Shown here: positions 56,532 through 64,000 of the stretch, piece after piece
Layout of the letters: the number at the start of each line of letters is the position of its first letter
Position numbering within the stretch: the first letter of the stretch is position 1
NCBI GenBank assembly: GCA_910578195.1
Contig: CAJTOY010000001.1
Coordinates: 186,001-250,000, forward strand
Length of the DNA: 64,000 nt
DNA from: an uncultured Christensenella sp.
Lineage (GTDB): Bacteria; Bacillota; Clostridia; Christensenellales; Borkfalkiaceae
Direction: 5' to 3'
Position numbers and translations under genes: made by a program
Notes under the pieces: model-generated
What the model saw: the letters and a program-made list of their open reading frames with translations, nothing else
Told to the model about the DNA's origin: nothing
Databases searched by the model: none

Positions 56532-58481
56532 TTAGTTAAGCATAAGCACGGCGGGCTTTGCATCGCCTATCAAGTACCCAGCTTTGTCCTGCATTACAGT
56601 TTCGTAAGCCTGTTCGCCTTGGAATTCGTCAATAACTTTCTTTTCTTCGTCGTCCATTTCGTGGTAATGTTTCTGTCCGTAGGAAGGGGGAAGCCACTTG
56701 AAGTTACGCGCCGCGTAAATGTTCAGCGCATCGATAAGGCGGTAGCATTCCTTGTGGAATACGATATGGCAAGTACCTTTTTTATAGAAAGTTACACTAA
56801 AGTACTTGCAGCATATATCTTTTGTCTGCCCGCGTGCGTTTGCGCACTCTAATACGTTGTGTAAGCCGCATTCCGCTGTTCTGTTTCCGTCAAGATAATT
56901 TAAGGTCTTTTCAAGGTCGGCAAGCAAATCATAACAAGCATATACGTCAAGCACTCCATGATAACTATATCTTGCGAACGCACCGTAGGAAGGTATGATT
57001 ACCTTGTAATTTACCTTATGCGCCTTATTTGTTTTCCAGCCGTTATAGTAGTGAATGTTGTTTGAGCATTCAGGATAATAGGTGTGCTCGGTGGTGAATT
57101 TTTCAAAGAGTTTTAAAAGTTCGTCGTCGATTCCGTCCCATAACGCGGCATTGATAGAGAGCACCAGCCATTCTGCATTAAAGCGCGAGAATTCATAGTT
57201 GCTCATTTCGTCAAGCCTGTTAAAGAAGTCCTTGCTCATTTTGCTTGTGAGCTTGCTTGTGAGCTGGGGAAGGGATAGCAGTTTGTACCAGTACTTCCTG
57301 CGAACAATTTTTAAATACTCGTTGACTTCTTCTGTTCCGATTCCGTCATCACCGAAATAACTACGGCCACCAACAGTAAGCGCAAAGCCGATTACTTCCT
57401 TGTCGCCGTCTTTCTGTTCGTCATTCTTTGATATTTTTCCGATTAGTCCGTTGTATTCCTTAAAGAATTCGATTGTTGCGGCGGTTTCGATTTCGTAAGA
57501 GCGAATGAGAGCTTCAATTTTATCGTTCGGGGCAACTTCGTAGGTATCACCCTGCGTTTCCATACGTTGCTTTGCTGTCTTTTCCATACGCTCAAATATT
57601 TCCGAACGGTCATCCGAGCGGGGAATATTTATATAAATCAAAGCAATAGTTGTATCGGTTTTTCTTTCCGCCTTTTTAAAGCCGTCTTTAATATATTCGA
57701 TTTGTGCGCCGTACTTGCTGAGCTTTTGCATAAGCACTTTACGGCGGTTCGTGTAAGCATTTTTAAGCGTTTCTGCATTGAGCAAGCAGACAATTTGACC
57801 GCCGCTCTGTTCCTGCATTTCCAACGCTTTTAAAAGGTGTTCGTCGCCGTTTGAGAAGGGCGGGTTCATTATGATAAGGTCGTAGCGTTTTTGCGTTTTA
57901 TAGGTCAAGAAATCATCGTGAACAACGCGGAATTTTTTGCCCATAAGTATATAGCGCAGGTTTGCGTCAATCTCTATACAGTCAATATCAGGGTGTATTC
58001 CCCTTGAATAATATCTGCCGTCGTATTTAACGCTACTATCGCCGTAAGCCAAGATGCACTCAACAATATCGCCCTTCCCGGCGGAAGGTTCCAGAATTGT
58101 TTTAAGTCTTTTCCAGTTTACGCGGTTCAGCATTCTTCCGACAAGAGCGGAAGGGGTAGGGAAGAAATCGGAATTATCACCAAAAGGAAGTTCCTTGACG
58201 TGAATTTTTTGACTATTAGCGGACGCGGCTTTTCTGTACTGCGAATAGGTTTCGATTATTGCCTTTTTAGCTAATATAATCGACGATGCGTTATCATTAC
58301 AACGGCTTATTTTGTCGCGGTCATAATTTATATCCCAAGTCATTTTATTTGATATGCGACTGAGCCTGCCTTCAAGGTCGCCGATCCGTTCACCGTTCGC
58401 AAATATATTAAACCTGTTCGCGTTAATTTTCTTTGTATATTTGTCCTGATAGGGCGTTAAACTTATTTTAATCTGTTCCAT
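56532..58481 (-). CDS. DNA methyltransferase with DUF4942 domain
   Basis: 649 residues. The N-terminal half has the gamma-type layout: ILEPSAGKGDIVECIL (SAM motif near 130-145) then DLIIMNPPFSNGDEH (catalytic NPPF at about 206-209), followed by QIVCLLNAETLKN. The C-terminal 280 residues (VGGRSYFGDDGIGTEEVNEY ... KYFSVTFYKKGTCHIVFHKE ... NIYAARNFKWLPPSYG) are the DUF4942 module often fused to such methylases on plasmids and phages. It probably modifies adenine in host or phage DNA. Confidence 0.88.
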   Translation of the reverse strand: MEQIKISLTPYQDKYTKKINANRFNIFANGERIGDLEGRLSRISNKMTWDINYDRDKISRCNDNASSIILAKKAIIETYSQYRKAASANSQKIHVKELPFGDNSDFFPTPSALVGRMLNRVNWKRLKTILEPSAGKGDIVECILAYGDSSVKYDGRYYSRGIHPDIDCIEIDANLRYILMGKKFRVVHDDFLTYKTQKRYDLIIMNPPFSNGDEHLLKALEMQEQSGGQIVCLLNAETLKNAYTNRRKVLMQKLSKYGAQIEYIKDGFKKAERKTDTTIALIYINIPRSDDRSEIFERMEKTAKQRMETQGDTYEVAPNDKIEALIRSYEIETAATIEFFKEYNGLIGKISKNDEQKDGDKEVIGFALTVGGRSYFGDDGIGTEEVNEYLKIVRRKYWYKLLSLPQLTSKLTSKMSKDFFNRLDEMSNYEFSRFNAEWLVLSINAALWDGIDDELLKLFEKFTTEHTYYPECSNNIHYYNGWKTNKAHKVNYKVIIPSYGAFARYSYHGVLDVYACYDLLADLEKTLNYLDGNRTAECGLHNVLECANARGQTKDICCKYFSVTFYKKGTCHIVFHKECYRLIDALNIYAARNFKWLPPSYGQKHYHEMDDEEKKVIDEFQGEQAYETVMQDKAGYLIGDAKPAVLMLN

Positions 58482-58502
58482 AATTTCCTCCCAAGAAATG
58501 AT

Positions 58503-58661
58503 TTAGGCGACCTTGTAGGCCGCCATAGTTTCAAGCAATGAGAGTAACTCACCATTGCTTTGAATTCCGTATTTGTTTTTAATGTTTTGCAGTTCGCCCC
58601 AGCTTTTAATCTTGAGCGTACTACAGAGTGTTGAAAGTTCTTTTAATTCGTTTATATTCAT
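58503..58661 (-). CDS. Small helical protein
   Basis: 52 residues, too short for most gene finders. MNINELKELSTLCSTLKIKS and a C-terminal helix (NGELLSLLETMAAYKVA). AAAGGTG stands before the ATG on the minus strand. It fits exactly between two annotated genes. No family recognised. Confidence 0.6.
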   Translation of the reverse strand: MNINELKELSTLCSTLKIKSWGELQNIKNKYGIQSNGELLSLLETMAAYKVA

Positions 58662-58674
58662 AAATTCACCTTTA

Positions 58675-59115
58675 TTACTCGTATATCATAAGAAATCTTG
58701 CCGTAGGGCAATAAAGCCGACCTGTTTCTTCACACCTGTATAAATCCTTCCAAGGTTTAGGTGCCTCAGCATAAAAATCTTTGTGGGTAAATTTAATATT
58801 AAGTTTTAAATTTTCGTCAATACGCAAGCGGGTCAAATATTCGTCGTCCGCCTTTTCTTTCTTTGTAAAGTTTCTTTCGGGGTAAAAGGTATAACCACCA
58901 AACTCAAAGCTGGCGAGCTTGTCGTCTTCAAAGGTGAGGGGAACGTCCTCGTCTGTGAGTTTCTTTATGCAGTCGTGGCAAAGCCACCCAGCATCGCTTT
59001 CAACCCGCCCAAATTTATCGGTTGCGGGCAAATAGTTACCGCATTTATTACATTGCCAATGCTGCACGCCGTCTATAATAAGCTCGTTTTGCTGTTCATT
59101 ATTTGAATTTTTCAT
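58675..59115 (-). CDS. Zinc-binding hypothetical protein
   Basis: 146 residues. A zinc-ribbon-like start (HWQCNKCGNYLPATDKFGRV ... WLCHDCIKKL) and a C-terminal domain ending YRCEETGRLYCPTARFLM. This pattern recurs in early genes of phages and conjugative elements. No function assigned. It overlaps the next gene by 4 bases. Confidence 0.6.
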   Translation of the reverse strand: MKNSNNEQQNELIIDGVQHWQCNKCGNYLPATDKFGRVESDAGWLCHDCIKKLTDEDVPLTFEDDKLASFEFGGYTFYPERNFTKKEKADDEYLTRLRIDENLKLNIKFTHKDFYAEAPKPWKDLYRCEETGRLYCPTARFLMIYE

Positions 59116-59672
59116 ATATTCCTCGCAATATCTTTAATTCTTTCGGTTGAAATATAATAGGCTTTTTCTAACCAATAAGACCAGTGCGGTTGAAAAATTT
59201 CGCCGTCAAGGTCAAGCGCAAAGTTGCCGAGCGCAAACCAGTTTTCAATGCCCTTTTCTGTTCTTTTATCAAGAAAGCGGATTTTATGTTTAGTTGTCAG
59301 CATCAGTTTTAAAGAGCGGGGGTAGTGTTCCCAATCTTGCTTGACAGAATCTGGCATATCAATTATAAGAATTTCGCCGTTCTTTGTGAGGGTAGCTTTT
59401 ACAATTCTTTGCGCTTTCTCATAAAATTCATCGGCAGATTTTTTATACTGCAGTAAAGCATTTTCAAAGTCGGCGCATTCCTGTTCCGTAATAAATTCAA
59501 CCCATTGTTCGCCTAAGCACAAGGGTTGGTGAAGTGGCGTAAGCGGGTCAACAAAAATTTCAAGCCAGTCTTTGCCGTCCACAGATGAGGGGCGCACAAT
59601 TACTTTTAATTTTATTCCGCATATCTCAGTTTTGCCTATATTTGCAAGGGCTAACAGTTCTGATTTTTTCAT
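59112..59672 (-). CDS. Hypothetical protein
   Basis: 186 residues. Mixed alpha/beta with the segments TEICGIKLKVIVRPSSVDGK, WVEFITEQECADFENALLQY and GEIFQPHWSYWLEKAYYIST. No recognised family. It shares the operon with small accessory genes of mobile-element type. Confidence 0.6.
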   Translation of the reverse strand: MKKSELLALANIGKTEICGIKLKVIVRPSSVDGKDWLEIFVDPLTPLHQPLCLGEQWVEFITEQECADFENALLQYKKSADEFYEKAQRIVKATLTKNGEILIIDMPDSVKQDWEHYPRSLKLMLTTKHKIRFLDKRTEKGIENWFALGNFALDLDGEIFQPHWSYWLEKAYYISTERIKDIARNI

Positions 59673-59754
59673 AGTTTCACCTTAATATTTTTAATTGTTT
59701 CTCGCTGTTCTGTTTCACGGTTGACCCCCGAATATATTTGAGTTTCCCCAAATT

Positions 59755-60114
59755 TTAAGCGGGCGTTTTTAATTTTTCTTTATATTTGTTTAAGTGGTCA
59801 ATAATTATTTTTGTTCGCTGTTCTGTAAGCATTTTTGTAGTAACTTCAGCAACCTTTTCGGCGTGCTCGATAACGTCCGCAATTTTATCAAAGGTATGCC
59901 CTAAAGAGTAACCCGTAGTAATTTCCGTTGCGTGCCAACCGCCATATTTGCGAGCTTTGCTTATCGCAACTTTAACGCCGTTTGCGCATTCGTGAATATA
60001 GCCTTCGGCTTGCTCAAAGTGGCAGCCGTAACTGTATTTACCTTCGCCCATAACAAAACCGCCCTGCGATTCGTCGTAGCCGCGCATAAACATAAAGAAT
60101 TGTTCTTTCTTCAT
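59755..60114 (-). CDS. Hypothetical protein
   Basis: 119 residues. Contains GYDESQGGFVMGEGKYSYGC, a His/Trp block (KYGGWHATEITTGYSLGHTF) and a helical end (TTKMLTEQRTKIIIDHLNKY). No family recognised. Overlaps the next gene by 4 bases. Confidence 0.6.
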   Translation of the reverse strand: MKKEQFFMFMRGYDESQGGFVMGEGKYSYGCHFEQAEGYIHECANGVKVAISKARKYGGWHATEITTGYSLGHTFDKIADVIEHAEKVAEVTTKMLTEQRTKIIIDHLNKYKEKLKTPA

Positions 60115-60794
60115 ACTTGATTATCTCCCGTAAGTTCTTTATAACCAAACCACTTGTAACCGTCAGCGATTTCGTTTAACGCTTTACGGCTAACAATGGT
60201 AGGTTCGCCGCAGTCGGTGAAGTCTTGTCCGAAGGCAAGTTCTTTATTCGCTATATCAACCTTTAAGTGTTCGGGCTGTTCTGTTTTCTTTTTGCTTGTC
60301 GCAAAATGGAATAGGCAGGGGGTCTTTCTTGTTTGACTGTTATTGCTGATATTCTCAGGTTTAAAATCTTTTGTTTGTTTGGCAAGTTCGGTGTAATAGT
60401 CGTACAACCTATCCAAACCTTTCGCTTTTGCCTGTTCTGCTGCGTTTAAATAATACGAGCACGCCGCCGCCTTTATTGTTTCAAAGTTCTGTTCAGTATT
60501 TAGTTTTTCTTCCGAAAAGTCTTGATATTCTTTAGGAATTTCCGTGATTTTTGATAGTTTCTGTAAAAAATTAAATATTGTTTCAAGCGTCTTTTTGTTC
60601 GGCGCGGTTGTTCTTGCATCGTTTGGATTGTCTGTACATATTAAATACCGTTGACAAGCAAGCGGATATTTTATAGAAAAGATTTCTGCAAGTATAGCAC
60701 AGTCCAGATTTTCGAGGTAATTTTTACCTTCTTTCCATTCTTTCCAAGCCCTAACAACTGCCTTGTTGCGCTTTTCGCATTCTTCAATAGTCAT
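60111..60794 (-). CDS. Helical hypothetical protein
   Basis: 227 residues, almost entirely helical (MTIEECEKRNKAVVRAWKEW, KAAACSYYLNAAEQAKAKGL). The C-terminus includes DCGEPTIVSRKALNEIADGY. No recognised family or motif. Overlaps its neighbour. Confidence 0.6.
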   Translation of the reverse strand: MTIEECEKRNKAVVRAWKEWKEGKNYLENLDCAILAEIFSIKYPLACQRYLICTDNPNDARTTAPNKKTLETIFNFLQKLSKITEIPKEYQDFSEEKLNTEQNFETIKAAACSYYLNAAEQAKAKGLDRLYDYYTELAKQTKDFKPENISNNSQTRKTPCLFHFATSKKKTEQPEHLKVDIANKELAFGQDFTDCGEPTIVSRKALNEIADGYKWFGYKELTGDNQV

Positions 60795-60816
60795 TTACTT
60801 AACCCCTTTTAAAATT

Positions 60817-61305
60817 TTAATTATTTATGATTTCTTGTAATGCCTGCACGTTATCGCGCGCGGTATGCTGTCCAAGTTCTGCAACCCAGCATAAAAGCTG
60901 GTGAATTTGGACGGAGGTGTAACGTTTACCGCAAGCGCGGGGGAATTCGCCGTTAAAGAATTCCGTCATATTTTGATATTCAGAATCGCGCCCGCTTTCA
61001 ATATCGCGCTGCCTTTCCCAGAGTTCATCAGCCTCGTAAGCTGTTCTGTATATGTGCTTTTGCTTTTTTCCTTCGTCCGTCAAATAGTCATCGTCAACAA
61101 AAATTGCAATTTCGCCGAATTCGATTTCGGGGAATATAGCTTTAAAGTACTCAAGCAATTCGTCTGTTCCGCTCATATAGTTAGGTGAGCTTTCAAGAAT
61201 ATTTTCGACAAGTTCGTATAAATAATGATTTTCAAACCCCGAAAAGTTTTGTTTCAGATAGTCAAAAAAACCTTGACTGTCAAAGCCTGCGATATTGTTG
61301 TTCAT
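60817..61305 (-). CDS. Hypothetical protein
   Basis: 162 residues. Acidic, with AGFDSQGFFDYLKQNFSGFE, a central FPEIEFGEIAIFVDDDYLTD and a C-terminal CGKRYTSVQIHQLLCWVAEL. No known family. It is part of a run of unknown genes with GAACAG hexamers. Confidence 0.6.
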   Translation of the reverse strand: MNNNIAGFDSQGFFDYLKQNFSGFENHYLYELVENILESSPNYMSGTDELLEYFKAIFPEIEFGEIAIFVDDDYLTDEGKKQKHIYRTAYEADELWERQRDIESGRDSEYQNMTEFFNGEFPRACGKRYTSVQIHQLLCWVAELGQHTARDNVQALQEIINN

Positions 61306-61313
61306 ATTGCCTC

Positions 61314-61874
61314 CTATAAGTCAATAATTCGTTTCTCTAATTCGTACTCATTCAATAAAAATGAGTAGTCGTCGTCGCTTAAACTGTTCTTCTTTTTCCA
61401 GTAATCAACGGCGGTGTAGGCGGTTTCTTCTTTAAACGTTGTAAGCCCGTCCAACGCCGCGTTATATGCCTGTTCAGCGCGGCGCATAAAGTCCTTTAAG
61501 TCTGTTGCTTGCTCTATGAGTTCGGGCTTGTGTGTTTTCCAAAATAGCCTTGTAGCTTTATTTATGGCGTGCCCTTTGCGATAGCCTTCATTTTCGGGTA
61601 TGTTATACCAAAATGTTAAGGTGGCGGGGCAGCTATCGTCCATTTTACAAAAACTGCCAGCTAATACTAAATCGCCGTGCTGCTTGATAAAACGGTCAAT
61701 GAATTTTTCAAACACATTCTTTTTTGTGTTAATTTGTATTTCAACTTCGCTTTTCCAAAAAGTTATAGGGTAAACCGTAGTAGATGAGCCAGAAGTCCAA
61801 GTATCTTTATACATATACTTATTAATAAGCGGTTCAGCTTTCAAAGCCGCCAAAAGTTCTTTTGTGTCAATCAT
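61314..61874 (-). CDS. Hypothetical protein
   Basis: 186 residues. Contains VYPITFWKSEVEIQINTKKN, a ATLTFWYNIPENEGYRKGHA block and a helical middle (FMRRAEQAYNAALDGLTTFK). No family recognised. It follows the operon with an 8-base gap. Confidence 0.6.
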   Translation of the reverse strand: MIDTKELLAALKAEPLINKYMYKDTWTSGSSTTVYPITFWKSEVEIQINTKKNVFEKFIDRFIKQHGDLVLAGSFCKMDDSCPATLTFWYNIPENEGYRKGHAINKATRLFWKTHKPELIEQATDLKDFMRRAEQAYNAALDGLTTFKEETAYTAVDYWKKKNSLSDDDYSFLLNEYELEKRIIDL

Positions 61875-61894
61875 AATTTATTCTCTGTCCCTGT

Positions 61895-62608
61895 TCAGTA
61901 ATTGCTTTTAATTTCGTCGATGGGGTCGCCGTCGTAGTCAACCTTTAAAAGTCTTGCGGGCTTGCCTTCCTTGTCTATATCGTTGTAGAGTTTTAAGGCT
62001 TCAGCGTAGTCCTCGTAGGTGTTGACGGTGGCGGGGGTACCTGTAAACTCATCTTCGATTTCGTGCACTTCATACAAGCACGCCGGGGCGGTGTATGTAG
62101 GGAAAAAGTCAACCAAGCCTTTTGATTCTTCGGTTTCGTAATTTTCCGTATTTTCGTAAAGTTCGTCGTCCTGTATATCGTCGCTGTTCAGTTTTATTTC
62201 GCCGTCATCATATTTTTTCTGTACCCAAGCGCGCGCTTGTTCAGGCGATTCCGCATATACCGCAACCGATTTCGCAAAAGTTTCCGTTATAGTTATAACG
62301 TATCTATTCAGATTCTTTTTTTCTTCGTCGATTTCGGCAACCATATCAAACAACGCGCCTTTAACTTCGCTTAAAAACGATTCCTCAGCCTGCGCCGACG
62401 GCTGCCAGCTCAAAGTTTTCTTTTTGCCGTTGTAGATATAAACAAAGTCGCCGTTGCTGTATTCGCCGTTCTGTATCGCGTAAAAGAATTCTAAGCCGCG
62501 CTGTTCCAAAAGCTCGCACGCATCGTAAATTGCGTTCTGTGTTTTTTCGCTTAAAAATGCCGTGTTGTGGTCGGGTTTGCCGTTATAAGATAAAATAGGT
62601 CTGTTCAT
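61895..62608 (-). CDS. DpnD/PcfM-like domain protein
   Basis: 237 residues. The central part (YVITITETFAKSVAVYAESP, then EQARAWVQKKYDDGEIKLNS) matches the DpnD/PcfM pattern found in conjugative elements and phages. An acidic stretch follows (DDIQDDELYENTENYETEES). The terminal SDPID region is not recognised. Role unknown, but common in the accessory regions of mobile elements. Confidence 0.72.
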   Translation of the reverse strand: MNRPILSYNGKPDHNTAFLSEKTQNAIYDACELLEQRGLEFFYAIQNGEYSNGDFVYIYNGKKKTLSWQPSAQAEESFLSEVKGALFDMVAEIDEEKKNLNRYVITITETFAKSVAVYAESPEQARAWVQKKYDDGEIKLNSDDIQDDELYENTENYETEESKGLVDFFPTYTAPACLYEVHEIEDEFTGTPATVNTYEDYAEALKLYNDIDKEGKPARLLKVDYDGDPIDEIKSNY

Positions 62609-62670
62609 AGTTTCACCTCAGAAAAATATTTTCCCCGTAAAGTCGGTAGGGCATCTGTTCGCCTGTAAAG

Positions 62671-63480
62671 TTAATCAGATAAATAAGTCCAAGTATTCAA
62701 TTTTGTTAAGCCGTAACGCTTTAAATACGTTTGCAAACGCTTTTCAAAGTCTGCTAAAACTTTTTTATACGCATCCACAAGCCCGGCGCGGTCTTTTTCG
62801 CTAATTACTTCCCAGCCGTTACGGTCAGCGGTTTCAAGCCGCGTAAAATAGCCGTCAATCGTTTCAAGCGATTTTACGCGGCTATGTTCGGGCGCGCCTA
62901 TATAATGAGTTCTTGTCCGTAATTCGTACTTTTGAATCTGTTCTATAATTCCGCATAATTCTTTTGTGTTCTCGCTTAAAAAGTAGTTTGTATCTGCGGC
63001 GGCATGGCTGCGCACTTTTTCGGCTTCTTTATAATCTTCCCCAGAGCTTACGCCGTTTTGTCCGTAACCAAAACAGAAATTAGTTTCAATTTTCGGCTTG
63101 TTAATCGCTATTAAATAGCCCTGCTCAGTTTGATAAATTCTTGCGATTGTTTTGCGTTCATAATCAATCATTTTAGGGTTGTTCGTCCACGTTTCAATCG
63201 CAAGTATTTTTAAATATTCTTCTAAAAGCGCGGCTTGCGTTCTTTTGTCTTCTGTCTGTTCTGCCGCCGTATTATCGGCGGCGGTAGTGGTGGGCGTAAC
63301 TGTAATATTCTGTTCACCATTTAGAAGGGCGGATATGTCTTTATAGCCATACCAGATTCCGCGCTTACCGTTCCAGCGGTAGCCGTTCGCTTTAAGTATA
63401 TCGCGGATCTGTTCAGACGGCTTGCCGTCAAAAGTTAATTCAAAACTGTTAAATTTTTCGTTTTTGGTAATGGTACACAT
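62671..63480 (-). CDS. Mobile-element protein with an N-terminal substrate-like domain
   Basis: 269 residues. The first 50 residues (NEKFNSFELTFDGKPSEQIR, then GYRWNGKRGIWYGYKD) match a short domain frequent in large phage and conjugative accessory proteins. The rest (EYLKILAIETWTNNPKMIDY ... INKPKIETNFCFGYGQNG) has no clear enzyme motif. Function unknown. Confidence 0.65.
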   Translation of the reverse strand: MCTITKNEKFNSFELTFDGKPSEQIRDILKANGYRWNGKRGIWYGYKDISALLNGEQNITVTPTTTAADNTAAEQTEDKRTQAALLEEYLKILAIETWTNNPKMIDYERKTIARIYQTEQGYLIAINKPKIETNFCFGYGQNGVSSGEDYKEAEKVRSHAAADTNYFLSENTKELCGIIEQIQKYELRTRTHYIGAPEHSRVKSLETIDGYFTRLETADRNGWEVISEKDRAGLVDAYKKVLADFEKRLQTYLKRYGLTKLNTWTYLSD

Positions 63481-63482
63481 AA

Positions 63483-63848
63483 TTAAACTTCGCCTTTTTT
63501 ATTTTGTCTTTCAACCTGCACACAACCAACACAAACCGACGGCGCATCCTGTTTCCAGCACTCGCAACCCTCGGCGCAATATTCTTGATAGTCCATATCA
63601 ATATAGGGGCAGGCGTTCCAGTTCGCCCGGCGCGTGCATATATTTACAACCCCGGCGCGCTTTTTATGCGTGCGATTATAGGCGCGCGACTTGTCCGCGC
63701 TCCGCCTTGTTTCTTCGTCTTTCTGTTCTTGGGTCTTAAACTTGTTGCACTTTTTAAGCTCTTTTCTAAGTCCAGCAAGTAAAGCACTTTTACAACCGCC
63801 ATCAAAAAATATGCACGCGCGGCACTGTTCGTCAATTTTATTTTCCAT
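63483..63848 (-). CDS. Cys-rich hypothetical protein
   Basis: 121 residues. Cys residues are spaced over the length (EQCRACIFFDGGCKSALL, AEGCECWKQDAPSVCVGCVQ), suggesting zinc or cluster binding. Basic in the middle (RAYNRTHKKRAG). It precedes the next minus-strand gene by 32 bases. No family recognised. Confidence 0.6.
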   Translation of the reverse strand: MENKIDEQCRACIFFDGGCKSALLAGLRKELKKCNKFKTQEQKDEETRRSADKSRAYNRTHKKRAGVVNICTRRANWNACPYIDMDYQEYCAEGCECWKQDAPSVCVGCVQVERQNKKGEV

Positions 63849-63880
63849 AATTGCCTCCTATATTTAATTGCGCCCTTGCG

Positions 63881-64000
63881 TTAATCAAAAGCGCGGTTTA
63901 CTGCGCTTGATTCGTAACGTATAACCGCGTTGCCGTCTTCGTCGCCGTCGTACATCGGGCCACAAAGCCCGCGAAGGGTGGGGGTTCCTTGAAGTTCAAG
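63881..64000 (-). CDS. C-terminal end of a conserved mobile-element protein (partial)
   Basis: The last 39 codons of a gene that extends past the window. The end LRGLCGPMYDGDEDGNAVIR and YESSAVNRAF is a pattern I recall from conserved accessory proteins of phages and conjugative elements. It stops at 63883-63881 on the minus strand. The function is unknown. Confidence 0.6.
   Translation of the reverse strand, partial: LELQGTPTLRGLCGPMYDGDEDGNAVIRYESSAVNRAFD

Noticed and set aside
1..64000. Alternative genetic code (stop-codon reassignment)
   Set aside because: Genes use TAA and TGA as ends with standard spacing, and no long gene has recurrent in-frame stops except at homopolymer shifts.
1..64000. 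CRISPR array
   Set aside because: I saw no regular direct repeats with spacers. The repeated segments found are the DGR repeats and the three RNA elements.

Overview
The window is most of a tailed-phage or prophage genome, probably of the long non-contractile tail (siphovirus) type, from a Gram-positive host of the Clostridia kind. This rests on strong AGGAGG-type ribosome binding sites, moderate GC, standard-code genes with frequent GTG/TTG starts, a 1,589-residue tape-measure protein, and accessory families common in clostridial mobile elements (YopX, VRR-NUC, DUF4314, DpnD/PcfM, ASCH, DUF4942 methylase). Both edges cut through genes. No endolysin, repressor, DNA polymerase or replicative helicase is visible, so the genome extends beyond the window.

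Layout. About 1-20.2 kb (+): tightly packed small early genes, including a helicase-loader-like protein, a radical SAM enzyme, a diversity-generating-retroelement (DGR) target, nucleases, two SSB-like proteins, an AAA ATPase and four DNA methyltransferases. 20.2-20.47 kb: promoter, inverted repeat and leader terminator. 20.47-51.9 kb (+): late genes in the order terminase, portal, initiator tRNA, protease/scaffold, decoration, major capsid, connectors, tail tube, tape measure, tail tip and fibres. 51.9-53.9 kb: DGR core (accessory gene, template repeat, reverse transcriptase). 54.29 kb: bidirectional terminator. 54.35-64 kb (-): tyrosine integrase and an early-type block of accessory genes with a DUF4942 methylase.

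The most striking system is the DGR. A 90-bp template repeat (52487-52576), Asn-codon rich in the relevant frame, matches two variable repeats: one at the end of the tail-tip protein next door (51778-51867) and one about 50 kb away at the end of a zinc-ribbon protein in the early region (2271-2360). Before the IMH (initiation-of-mutagenic-homing) segment, all 21 template-to-VR2 mismatches and 16 of 17 template-to-VR1 mismatches are at template adenines.

Other unusual items: a three-copy structured RNA element with compensatory changes placed before three late sub-operons; a phage-encoded initiator tRNA; a gene overprinted inside the C5 methyltransferase, with a G10 tract in the shared region whose slippage would exchange the two proteins' C-termini; three G10 tracts in total; and a strand-specific excess of the hexamer GAACAG in the minus-strand block.
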